Shown here: positions 25,465 through 33,098 of the stretch, one piece after another | How positions within the stretch are numbered: the first letter of the stretch is position 1 | Layout: each line of letters begins with the position of its first letter | NCBI RefSeq assembly: GCF_000298195.1 | Contig: NZ_BAHC01000193.1 | Coordinates: 1-37,523 of the forward strand | Origin: Gordonia rhizosphera NBRC 16068 | GTDB taxonomy: Bacteria; Actinomycetota; Actinomycetes; Mycobacteriales; Mycobacteriaceae | Direction of reading: 5' to 3' | Length of the DNA: 37,523 bases | The notes under the pieces: generated by a model | Told to the model about the DNA's origin: nothing | Databases searched by the model: none | The model's input: only the letters and a program-made list of their open reading frames with translations | Made by a program: the position numbers and the translations under genes

Positions 25465-26628
25465 TTGTCGCCTGCGAGCCTCACGCCGGGAGCGCTGCGC
25501 ATCGGCTCGATCGAACTGGGCAGCCCGGTGGTACTCGCACCGATGGCCGGTGTCACGAACGTCGCGTTCCGCACCCTGTGCCGCGAACTCGAACTCGAAC
25601 GCACCGGAACCGTGTCTGGCCTGTACGTCTGCGAGATGGTGACCGCGCGTGCGCTGGTCGAACGCCATCCGGTGACGATGCACATGACCACCTTCGGCCC
25701 CGACGAGAACCCTCGGTCGATGCAGCTCTACACCGTCGACCCGGAGAACACCTACGCCGCGGCCAAGATGATCGTCGACGAGAACCTCGCCGACCACATC
25801 GACATGAACTTCGGCTGCCCCGTCCCCAAAGTGACCCGCAAGGGCGGTGGATCGGCGATCCCGTTCAAGCGCAAGCTCTTTCGACGGATCGTCGCCGCCG
25901 CGGTGCGGGCCACCGAGGGCACCGACATCCCGGTGACGGTGAAATTCCGCATCGGCATCGACGACGAGCATCACACCCACCTCGACGCCGGCCGCATCGC
26001 CGCGGAGGAGGGCGCACAAGCGGTCGCGCTGCACGCACGGACTGCGTCTCAGCGTTATTCGGGCACCGCGGACTGGGACGAGATCGCCCGCCTCAAAGAA
26101 CACGTCACCGATGTGCCGGTGCTGGGCAACGGCGACATCTTCGAGCCGGCCGATGCCGTCGCGATGATGCGCCGCACCGGGTGTGACGGAGTCGTCATCG
26201 GACGCGGCTGCCTCGGCCGTCCGTGGCTGTTCGCCGAACTGTCGGCCGAGCTGAACGGTCTCGCGGCGCCGGCGACCCCGAACCTGGGCGAGGTCGCGCA
26301 GATCATCGTCCGGCACGGTGAGCTGCTGGCCGCGCACCACGGCGAGGACAAGGGCATGCGCGAGATCCGTAAGCACGTGGCGTGGTATCTGCGCGGCTTC
26401 CCCGCCGGATCGGATCTGCGCAACCGCCTGGCGCTCGTCAGCACCGTCGATGAGCTGCGCGAACTCGTCTCGGCTCTGCCCGCCGACACCGAGTTCCCAG
26501 CCGACGGCCACGGACCGCGGGGACGTCAGGGATCACCCGCCAAGGTGGCGCTGCCCGACGGATGGCTCGACGACCCCGAAGAGGACATCATCCCCGAGGG
26601 CGCCGAGATCATGCATTCAGGTGGCTGA
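25465..26628 (+). CDS. dus: tRNA-dihydrouridine synthase (DusB-like)
   Basis: The 387-residue flavoenzyme reduces uridine to dihydrouridine in tRNA D-loops. The N-terminal FMN-binding TIM barrel shows VVLAPMAGVTNVAFR, NFGCPVPKVTRKGGGSA with the catalytic Cys, VKFRIGIDD, ALHARTASQRYSG, VLGNGDIF and GCDGVVIGRGCLGRPWLF. The C-terminal helical tRNA-binding domain starts near residue 290 (IRKHVAWYLRGFPAGS). It resembles the mycobacterial Rv0823c product closely in length and sequence. No ATG or GTG exists in frame between the desaturase stop and the first conserved strand, so TTG 25465, six bases after the hairpin, is the only sensible start. The LCP gene follows on the same strand after 192 bases. 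Confidence 0.92.
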   Translation: MSPASLTPGALRIGSIELGSPVVLAPMAGVTNVAFRTLCRELELERTGTVSGLYVCEMVTARALVERHPVTMHMTTFGPDENPRSMQLYTVDPENTYAAAKMIVDENLADHIDMNFGCPVPKVTRKGGGSAIPFKRKLFRRIVAAAVRATEGTDIPVTVKFRIGIDDEHHTHLDAGRIAAEEGAQAVALHARTASQRYSGTADWDEIARLKEHVTDVPVLGNGDIFEPADAVAMMRRTGCDGVVIGRGCLGRPWLFAELSAELNGLAAPATPNLGEVAQIIVRHGELLAAHHGEDKGMREIRKHVAWYLRGFPAGSDLRNRLALVSTVDELRELVSALPADTEFPADGHGPRGRQGSPAKVALPDGWLDDPEEDIIPEGAEIMHSGG

Positions 26629-26704
26629 GTAACGAAGTCCACTCGGCTGCCGAGCGGCTGGGTAACGATTCACCGCGGCCACGGCGGCTGAGAAGCCTTC
26701 TCAG
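26623..26704. repeat. Direct repeat and two small hairpins after dus
   Basis: GGCTGAGTAACGA (26623-26635, spanning the dus stop) recurs as GGCTGGGTAACGA at 26656-26668. Between and after them are two hairpins, CTCGGC-T-GCCGAG (26642-26654) and CTGAGAAG-C-CTTCTCAG (26688-26704). No T-run follows. They might slow or end transcription before the LCP gene. Confidence 0.5.
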
Positions 26705-26820
26705 GTGCAATCAGTAAGATGGCGCGGAGGTTCGCCCGCGTGCGGACCTCACGCCATGGTGCGCCGGGCTCGCCCGCGCGGCGCGCACGCTTCATCGGGT
26801 CGGGGCAAGGGGATCAGCAG

Positions 26821-29064
26821 TTGAGTCGTAGGACATCGGGACCGGACGAGCCGTCCGACGAGGGCCGCACGCCCCGTCGCAGCCGGCGCGCCCGACGCTC
26901 GGGTGGTGCCCACGACTTCCGGGAGATGTTCGGTGACGCACCGAGCAACGACGCGCCCGCCCACGGGTCACTGCATGAGCCGCGCGCCACCGATCGGTAT
27001 GTCCGAGGCCGTACCCGGCTGACCGTCCGTGAGCTGATGGAGCAGATGAACGCGGCCGGCGAGGCCGAGGCATCCGCTGCGCCCTCCTCACCGCAGACGG
27101 CATCCACTCCGAAGTCGACACCTCAGCGGACCCCGACGCCCCCGCCCGCGACGCCGCAGCCGCGGGCCGACGAGAACCCGACCGAGGTACATCGGTTCGA
27201 CGATCTCGGCGGCCCCGCGAACGACAACGAGCTCACCCAGAAGATCCCGCCGGTCCGGTCGTCGGGTCCGGTCGGCGACGTCGGTGTCGATCTGTCCGAC
27301 GACGCGACGCGCAAACGGGTCACCGAGGAATCACGTGGTCAGGGCCCGGCAGCACCCGTTCCGCCGACGGCCGACGTGCCCGGGCCTCCGCCGCCGCCCG
27401 ACCTGCCGGTGCCGCAGCCGACGCCCGACCTACCGGTGCTGCAGCCGACCCCTGACCTGTCGGAGACCGTGGCACCGCGGCCGCGTCCGCGGCGCCATGT
27501 CGGCCGCGCCGAGCGCCGACGCTCCCTGAGTCACAGCGCCACCGTCACCGGCCGGATCATCGTGGCCGCCGCATGTGTCATGGCCCTGGTGGGTACCGGG
27601 TTTGTGTGGGGGTATCTGCAGTCCTGGAACGGGAACTGGAAGACCATCAACGCGGTCAATCCCGAGGACTCCAACATCCGCAAGAAGGAAGCCCAGTACG
27701 GCGACGAGAACTACCTCATCGTCGGCACCGACACCCGCAGCGGCATGAACTCCAAGGTCGGTGCGGGCACGACCGCCGACGCCGGTGGCGCACGATCCGA
27801 CACGATCATCCTGGTCAACATCCCGGCCAACCGCAGCCGCGTCGTCGCGGTCTCCTTCCCGCGTGATCTGCAGGTCGACCGGCCCGAGTGCCAGACGTGG
27901 GACAACGACACCGGTACCTACGGTGATCCGCTGCCGGCGGCCTACTCGGTGAAGCTCAACAGCGTGTACTCCGACGGCGGGCCGAAATGCCTGGTGTCGG
28001 TGATCACCCAGATGAGCGGTCTGAACATCAACCACTTCATCGCGATGGACTTCTACGGTTTCGAGAAGGTCGTAAAGGCCATCGGCGGCGTCGAGGTGTG
28101 CTCGACGACCCCACTCTACGACTACGAACTCGGCCAGATCCTGCGCAAGGCGGGTACCCAGAAACTCACCGGGCGACGGGCGCTCAACTACGTACGGGCC
28201 CGCACCATCGCCTCGGAGGGCAACGGCGACTACGGCCGGATCAAGCGGCAACAGCTGTTCATGTCGTCGCTGCTGCGGTCGACGCTCTCGGGCAACGTTC
28301 TGTCGAACCCGACCAAGCTCAACAGCATCGTCAACACCTTCATCGAGTACAGCTACGTCGACGGCGTCGACACCCAGTCGCTGCTCGACCTCGCCGAATC
28401 GATGCAGGGCATCGAGGCCGGGCGCGTCACCTTCCTGACGATCCCCACGTCGGGTACGTCGACAGACGGGATGAACAACGAGATCCCGCGCATCGACGAC
28501 ATCGACGCCATCTTCAACGCCATCATCGACGACCAACCGCTGCCAGGCGAACAGGCCAAGAAGGTGGCGGCGTCGTCGAGCAGCCAGTCGAGCAGTAAGT
28601 CGTCGTCCAGCACTGCAGCCACCTCGACGACGGAAGCCGCCCCCACCCGTGTCACGGCGACCGCGCAGTCTCCCGGCAACGTGGGTGTCCGTATCCTCAA
28701 CGGCACGGGCCGAAGCGGTGTCGCGACGGAGGTCTCCGATCAGCTGTCGCCGCTGGGCTTCGATGTGCGCGGCGTGGCCGACGCTTCGGAGAACCGTGTG
28801 GACACGGTCGTGCGTTACGGTCCCGGCGAGCAGGACTCCGCGGCGACACTGGCGATGATGTTCCCCGGTGCGTCGATCCAGCTCGACCGCACGGTCAAGT
28901 CCGGTGTCGAGGTAATTCTGGGCACGGACTTCGATGGCACGCTCGCCTCGGCCCCGGATACCGGTACCACCATCTCGGTCCCGCAGCTACCGCAGTCGAC
29001 GAATCCGTCGAACCTGCCGAACGACCTCGCGGTGACCAACGCCGGCGACACCACATGCTCCTGA
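26821..29064 (+). CDS. LytR-CpsA-Psr (LCP) family cell-wall glycopolymer ligase with LytR_C domain
   Basis: LCP proteins attach lipid-linked polymers to peptidoglycan; in mycolata they join arabinogalactan. The 747-residue protein has a long, charged, Pro-rich cytoplasmic region of about 240 residues (basic RRSRRARRS, a repeated DLPVxQPTP unit), one membrane helix at about 242-267 (IIVAAACVMALVGTGFVWGY), an LCP domain at about 295-480 (LIVGTDTRSG, GGARSDTIILVNI, SFPRDLQV, VRARTIASEGNGDYGRIKRQ) and a C-terminal LytR_C domain at about 620-705 (VGVRILNGTGRSGVA). A Ser/Thr-rich linker joins the last two. TTG 26821 is chosen for AAGGGGA seven bases upstream; ATG 26719 would add 34 residues without a ribosome site. 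It corresponds in position to Rv0822c. Confidence 0.88.
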   Translation: MSRRTSGPDEPSDEGRTPRRSRRARRSGGAHDFREMFGDAPSNDAPAHGSLHEPRATDRYVRGRTRLTVRELMEQMNAAGEAEASAAPSSPQTASTPKSTPQRTPTPPPATPQPRADENPTEVHRFDDLGGPANDNELTQKIPPVRSSGPVGDVGVDLSDDATRKRVTEESRGQGPAAPVPPTADVPGPPPPPDLPVPQPTPDLPVLQPTPDLSETVAPRPRPRRHVGRAERRRSLSHSATVTGRIIVAAACVMALVGTGFVWGYLQSWNGNWKTINAVNPEDSNIRKKEAQYGDENYLIVGTDTRSGMNSKVGAGTTADAGGARSDTIILVNIPANRSRVVAVSFPRDLQVDRPECQTWDNDTGTYGDPLPAAYSVKLNSVYSDGGPKCLVSVITQMSGLNINHFIAMDFYGFEKVVKAIGGVEVCSTTPLYDYELGQILRKAGTQKLTGRRALNYVRARTIASEGNGDYGRIKRQQLFMSSLLRSTLSGNVLSNPTKLNSIVNTFIEYSYVDGVDTQSLLDLAESMQGIEAGRVTFLTIPTSGTSTDGMNNEIPRIDDIDAIFNAIIDDQPLPGEQAKKVAASSSSQSSSKSSSSTAATSTTEAAPTRVTATAQSPGNVGVRILNGTGRSGVATEVSDQLSPLGFDVRGVADASENRVDTVVRYGPGEQDSAATLAMMFPGASIQLDRTVKSGVEVILGTDFDGTLASAPDTGTTISVPQLPQSTNPSNLPNDLAVTNAGDTTCS

Positions 29065-29144
29065 CCACACGAGATACGCACTCCGGACCCATCCGTTCAT
29101 AGGGTGTTCACCCGCACAAATCCGGGTTCGCAAGTGCTACCCAG

Positions 29145-29150
29145 TAGGCT
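29145..29150 (+). promoter_or_regulatory. -10 box TAGGCT for leaderless phoU
   Basis: TAGGCT ends 8 bases before the ATG at 29158, placing the transcript start at or one base before the codon. There is no Shine-Dalgarno sequence. Confidence 0.45.
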
Positions 29151-29157
29151 TATCGGC

Positions 29158-29820
29158 ATGCGTACCGCCTACCACGAGCAGCTCGACACGCTCAATCTGA
29201 TCCTCGGCGAGATGTGCGAACTCGCCGGCACCGCCATGGCCCGCGCCACCCAAGCCCTCCTGCAGGCCGACCTGGCGATCGCCGAGGAGGTCATCAGTGG
29301 CACCGACAAAATGACCGAGCTGTCGGCGCGCGCCGAGGAGCAGGCCTTCGCCCTGCTCGCCCTACAGGCGCCGGTGGCCGGCGATCTGCGCGGCATCGTC
29401 AGTGCGATGCAGATCGTCGGCGACGTCGATCGCATGGGGGCCTTGGCCCTGCATGTCGCGAAGGTCGCGCGACGCCGCCATCCGGCCAAGGCGCTGCCCG
29501 AGGAGGTCAACGGCTACTTCGCCGAGATGGGGCGACTGGCCGTGCAGATGAGCGAGAACGCTCGCGACGTCATCCGGTCACAGAATCCCGACGAGGCCGT
29601 CCGCCTGCAGGACGACGACGACGCGATGGACGACCTGCACCGGCATCTCTTCACGGTCCTGATGGACCGCGACTGGAGCCACGGGGTGGCCGCCGCGGTC
29701 GACGTCACCCTTCTGGGTCGCTACTACGAGCGGTTCGCCGACCACGCCGTCTTGATCGGCCGCCGGGTCCTGTTCCAGGCCACCGGAAAGACGCCGGAAC
29801 AGTTCCTCGAGGTGTCCTGA
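29158..29820 (+). CDS. phoU: Phosphate-specific transport system accessory protein PhoU
   Basis: PhoU is a cytoplasmic helical protein that links the Pst transporter to the phosphate-sensing histidine kinase (SenX3 in mycobacteria) and dampens the response when phosphate is plentiful. The 220 residues form two PhoU repeats. The first holds EEQAFALLALQAPVAGDLR and IVGDVDRMGALA, the second DAMDDLHRHL and LGRYYERFADHAVLIGRRV, both with the metal-binding ExxxD/DxxxD patterns of the family. The sequence is close to mycobacterial PhoY2. ATG 29158 gives the usual MRTAYHEQL start; the upstream extension is not conserved. It faces the pstSCAB operon, which is transcribed in the opposite direction. Confidence 0.95.
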   Translation: MRTAYHEQLDTLNLILGEMCELAGTAMARATQALLQADLAIAEEVISGTDKMTELSARAEEQAFALLALQAPVAGDLRGIVSAMQIVGDVDRMGALALHVAKVARRRHPAKALPEEVNGYFAEMGRLAVQMSENARDVIRSQNPDEAVRLQDDDDAMDDLHRHLFTVLMDRDWSHGVAAAVDVTLLGRYYERFADHAVLIGRRVLFQATGKTPEQFLEVS

Positions 29821-29828
29821 CCCACCCC

Positions 29829-29892
29829 CTCTCGGTCGAGTAGCGAGCGAACGCAGTGAGCCCGCGGATCTACCCTCCTACTCGATCCGCAG
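29829..29892 (-). repeat. Dispersed intergenic repeat, inverted copy
   Basis: CGGTCGAGTAGCGAGCGAAC, then CGCAGTGAGCCCGCGGATC and CTACTCGATCCGC form an inverted copy of the element seen at 15143 and 16201. The outer GGTCGAGTAG and CTACTCGATCC can pair. It lies 9 bases after phoU and may act as its 3' structure. Confidence 0.6.
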
Positions 29893-29995
29893 GACATGGC
29901 CTGCGACACGGCGTGATCCAGACCACCCACCGTCGGGTCTGAAATCATCCTCACGACACCCCGGTCGCAGTTTCTCAACGCGTCTGACCTCGGGT

Positions 29996-30001
29996 TATGG
30001 T
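29996..30001 (+). promoter_or_regulatory. -10 box TATGGT for small membrane peptide
   Basis: TATGGT ends 7 bases before the ATG at 30008, consistent with a leaderless transcript. No ribosome site is visible. Confidence 0.45.
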
Positions 30002-30007
30002 GTGCGA

Positions 30008-30151
30008 ATGGCTCAGCACCCCTCTGCGGAACCACACCCCGCCTTCGACGACGAAGCCGCCGCCGCAGCCCATCGGCGGCAGATCCGGGTCTATCTCGGG
30101 ATCACGCTGTCATTGATCGGGCTGCTGATCGCCCTGGTCCTGAGCATGTGA
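30008..30151 (+). CDS. Small single-pass membrane protein, 47 residues
   Basis: ATG 30008 opens a 47-codon frame: an acidic, Ala-rich N-terminal part (about residues 8-22, including FDDEAAAAAHRR), then one hydrophobic helix at about 29-46 (YLGITLSLIGLLIALVLS) ending in Met and TGA. Positive residues (HRRQIR) sit just before the helix, so the N terminus should stay in the cytoplasm. I do not recognise a family. Support comes from a good -10 box at leaderless distance, the clean peptide design, and a gap between phoU and pstB that would otherwise be empty. The pst terminator begins 9 bases after its stop and may serve both strands. A role with the Pst/PhoU system is only a positional guess. Confidence 0.6.
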   Translation: MAQHPSAEPHPAFDDEAAAAAHRRQIRVYLGITLSLIGLLIALVLSM

Positions 30152-30160
30152 GCAGCTCCC

Positions 30161-30205
30161 AAAAAAATGTAACGGTGCCGGGCACATGGCGTGCCCGGCA
30201 CCGTT
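30161..30205 (-). terminator. Rho-independent terminator of the pst operon
   Basis: AACGGTGCCGGGCAC (30171-30185) and GTGCCCGGCACCGTT (30191-30205) make a perfect 15-bp stem with a 5-base loop. Read leftward, the stem is followed by ACATTTTTTT (A-run at 30161-30167 on plus). It stands 22 bases after the pstB stop. It is the most classical terminator in the window. Confidence 0.92.
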
Positions 30206-30227
30206 GCTTGGAAGATGAGGTCCCAGC

Positions 30228-31004
30228 TCAGCCGAAGCGGCCCGAGATGTAGTCCTCGGTCTCCTTCTTGGTCGGGTTCGAGAACATCGTCTCGGTGTCG
30301 GCGATCTCCACCAGCTGCCCGGGCTGTCCCACGGCTTCGAGGTTGAAGAACGCGGTCTGATCGCTGACGCGGGCGGCCTGCTGCATGTTGTGGGTCACGA
30401 TGACGATCGTGTACTCCTTCTTCAGCTCCTGCATCAGGTCCTCGATCGCCAGCGTCGAGATCGGGTCGAGAGCCGAGCAGGGCTCGTCCATCAGCAAGAC
30501 GTCGGGGGACACCGCGATCGCGCGGGCGATGCAGAGACGCTGCTGCTGACCACCGGAGAGGCCACCGCCCGGCTTGTCGAGGCGGTCCTTGACCTCCTCC
30601 CAGAGGTTCGCACCACGCAGGCTGCGCTCGCACACCTCGGCCAGTTGCGCTTTGTTGCGCACTCCCTGCAGCTTGAGTCCGGCCACCACGTTGTCGCGGA
30701 TCGACATGGTGGGGAACGGGTTCGGGCGCTGGAACACCATGCCAATAGTGGTCCGCACAGCGGTCGGGTTGATGCCCTTGGCGTAGATGTCCTCACCGTC
30801 GAGCAGCACGCTGCCGACCGCATACGCGCCCGGGATCTCCTCGTGCATACGGTTCAGGGTCCGCAGCACGGTCGACTTACCACAGCCGGAGGGCCCGATG
30901 AACGCGGTGATGCTGTGCGGCGGAACCGAAAGGGTGACGTCCTTGACGGCATGGAACTTGCCGTAATAGACATTCAGGTCTTTGATGTCGAGGCGCTTGG
31001 CCAT
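30228..31004 (-). CDS. pstB: Phosphate ABC transporter ATP-binding protein PstB
   Basis: This is the ATPase of the high-affinity phosphate importer, 258 residues as usual. Walker A is FIGPSGCGKST near residue 36. VFQRPNPFPTMSIRDNV is the Q-loop and a PstB hallmark. The ABC signature is LSGGQQQRLCIARA, Walker B is VLLMDEPCSALDP, and the switch His is in VTHNMQQAARVSD. The ATG at 31004 is preceded by AAGG. It is last in the pstSCAB operon, 37 bases after pstA, and ends at a strong terminator. It works on the cytoplasmic face with PstA and PstC and is expected to be under phosphate control through the Pho box before pstS. Confidence 0.97.
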   Translation of the reverse strand: MAKRLDIKDLNVYYGKFHAVKDVTLSVPPHSITAFIGPSGCGKSTVLRTLNRMHEEIPGAYAVGSVLLDGEDIYAKGINPTAVRTTIGMVFQRPNPFPTMSIRDNVVAGLKLQGVRNKAQLAEVCERSLRGANLWEEVKDRLDKPGGGLSGGQQQRLCIARAIAVSPDVLLMDEPCSALDPISTLAIEDLMQELKKEYTIVIVTHNMQQAARVSDQTAFFNLEAVGQPGQLVEIADTETMFSNPTKKETEDYISGRFG

Positions 31005-31041
31005 GTCGATGCCTTACTCGTGTTGCGTGGGCGGCGAACCG

Positions 31042-31968
31042 CTACTTGGTCTTGGGGGCGAGGTACTTGGCGAGCATCGCCGCGATGATGTTCAGGATCG
31101 CGATGATGATGATCAGCGTGAGAGCCGCTCCCCAGTAGTAGAAGTCCGATGCCGGCTGCGCCGCCGACCACATGTCCTTGATGAACAGCGGCAGTGATGT
31201 CATGCCGCCCTCGAACGGGTTGGTCTGCACCTGCGAGCTGGCGGGCCCGGCCAGAATCAGCACCGGGGCCGTCTCGCCCATGATGCGGGCGATCGCGAGG
31301 AAGATGCCCGACAGCATGCCGGACATGGCCGTCGGGAGCACCACCCGCATGATGGTCTTCCACTTGGGGATGCCAAGTGCGTAGGACGCCTCCCGCAGCT
31401 CATCCGGGACGAGTTTGAGCATCTCCTCGGTGGAGCGCACCACGATCGGCACCATCAGCAGGATCAACGCGAGACTGACCATGAAAGCGCTCTGTCCCAT
31501 GGACAGGCCGATGACGAACACGGTGAAGATGAACAACGTGGCGACGATCGACGGCACACCGGCGAGGATGTCGACCATGAAGCTCACCGGCTTGACCAGT
31601 CTGGAGGTGGGGTACTCGACCAGCATGATGCCTGTCATCACCGCAATCGGCACCGAGATGACGGTCGCGATGAGCGCCTGGATCAGCGAGCCGATGATCG
31701 CCTGCGAGATGCCGGCGCCGTACTGCGTGGTCGTGTCCACCCCGTAGGCGTCACCGAACCACCAGTTCGGATCGGTGAGCGCCGGCGCGCCCTTCGAGAT
31801 CACTGTGTAGAGCAGCCACACCAGCGGAATGACACCGAGCACGAAGCAGGCGGCGAAGATCCCGCCGGCCAGATTGTTACGGACCTTGCGGCTCGTTGAG
31901 ACCTCGCGGAAGGCCGTCGGCGACGCCTTGACCGGCCCACCGGGGTTCGCGTCCAATGTCGCTGTCAT
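31042..31968 (-). CDS. pstA: Phosphate ABC transporter permease PstA
   Basis: This permease of the Pst importer has 308 residues. About six membrane helices are visible, the first at about 33-55 (GIFAACFVLGVIPLVWLLYT). The binding-protein-dependent transport domain holds VEYPTSRLVKPVSFMVDILAGVPSIV and the EAA loop EASYALGIPKWKTIMRVVLP, which contacts PstB. The stretch GETAPVLILAG is typical of PstA. Its start overlaps the pstC stop by 4 bases (ATGA), so translation is coupled. A short charged cytoplasmic N terminus precedes the first helix. Confidence 0.96.
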   Translation of the reverse strand: MTATLDANPGGPVKASPTAFREVSTSRKVRNNLAGGIFAACFVLGVIPLVWLLYTVISKGAPALTDPNWWFGDAYGVDTTTQYGAGISQAIIGSLIQALIATVISVPIAVMTGIMLVEYPTSRLVKPVSFMVDILAGVPSIVATLFIFTVFVIGLSMGQSAFMVSLALILLMVPIVVRSTEEMLKLVPDELREASYALGIPKWKTIMRVVLPTAMSGMLSGIFLAIARIMGETAPVLILAGPASSQVQTNPFEGGMTSLPLFIKDMWSAAQPASDFYYWGAALTLIIIIAILNIIAAMLAKYLAPKTK

Positions 31969-33056
31969 CCGTTCACCTTTCCACCGGCGACAACGCGTGC
32001 GATGGCGTTGACCACGAACGTGAGTACGAAGAGGACCAGGCCGGCCGCAATGTAGGCACCGGCAGACGCCTCACTGCCGACGAACTCGCCAACGTCGCGG
32101 GCGATCTTGGAGGCGAAGGTGTCGCCGCCTTCGAACAGCGACCACTTCAGTCGCCCGACCGCCGCACTCAGGATGATCATCAGGGCGATGGTCTCGCCGA
32201 GCGCGCGCCCGAGCGCCAACATCGAGGCGGCAATCATGCCCGACCGGCTGTAGGGGAAGGCGGTCATCCGGATGACCTCCCACTTGGTCGCGCCGAGCGC
32301 CTGCGCGGCCTCCTTGTGGGCGGTCGGCGTCTGGCGCAGGACCTCGCGGGTGATGGAGGTGATGATCGGCAGCATCATGATTGCGAGCACGATGCCCGCG
32401 GTGAAGATGGTGCCGCCTCCGGCGATCGACGTCTTGCCCGACGCGAACAGGAAGAACCACCCGAAGGTCGAGTTCAACCACTCCGCGAACGGCGCGATAA
32501 CCGGGGCGAGGACGTAGATACCCCACAGACCGAAGATGATCGAGGGCACCGCGGCCAGCAGGTCGATCACCGCGCCGAGCGGTCGCGAGATCCTATTCGG
32601 CGCGTATTCGACCAGGAACACCGCGATACCGATGGCCACCGGCGTCGCGAGAACCAGCGCGAAGAAGGACGTCAACACGGTCGCACGGAACAACTCCCAC
32701 ACACCGAAGGCGGCCGTACCGTTGGCGAAGTCCTGACCGCTGACATTCCATTCCGAGGAGAAGAGGAAGTTGGCGTTGTCGTCGATGATGGCCGGTACGG
32801 CATCGATCAGCAGCGATATACCGATCGCCGCGATGAGGACGATGACCAGGACACCGGTTCCCCTGGCCAGGTAGGAGAAGATCTGGTCACCGGCCTGCCC
32901 GCGATGACTGCGCAGACCCGGGTGGATCTGTTCCTCGAGTTCGCGCTCGTCGGGTGTGAGGTTCGGATCGGGTTCGGGCTGAGGCGGTGGCGCCGAGTCC
33001 GGCGAGCCGCTGCTCGCCGGACCCGGGCCGACACCTGTCGTGTCATCCACAGACAT
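31965..33056 (-). CDS. pstC: Phosphate ABC transporter permease PstC
   Basis: This is the partner permease of PstA, 363 residues, longer than many PstC proteins because of a Pro/acidic cytoplasmic N-terminal extension of about 60 residues before the first helix (GTGVLVIVLIAAIGISLLI). The domain includes VFLVEYAPNRISRPLGAVID, LAAVPSIIFGLWGIYVLAP, the EAA loop EAAQALGATKWEVIRMTAFP and GRALGETIALMII. These are regular PstC features. The start at 33056 lies 42 bases after the pstS stop, and the stop overlaps the pstA start. The extension is the only unusual point. Confidence 0.96.
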   Translation of the reverse strand: MSVDDTTGVGPGPASSGSPDSAPPPQPEPDPNLTPDERELEEQIHPGLRSHRGQAGDQIFSYLARGTGVLVIVLIAAIGISLLIDAVPAIIDDNANFLFSSEWNVSGQDFANGTAAFGVWELFRATVLTSFFALVLATPVAIGIAVFLVEYAPNRISRPLGAVIDLLAAVPSIIFGLWGIYVLAPVIAPFAEWLNSTFGWFFLFASGKTSIAGGGTIFTAGIVLAIMMLPIITSITREVLRQTPTAHKEAAQALGATKWEVIRMTAFPYSRSGMIAASMLALGRALGETIALMIILSAAVGRLKWSLFEGGDTFASKIARDVGEFVGSEASAGAYIAAGLVLFVLTFVVNAIARVVAGGKVNG

Positions 33057-33098
33057 CTTCTTCGGTTGCTCTATCTCTTGGTTGTGCCCGAGCAGCAG

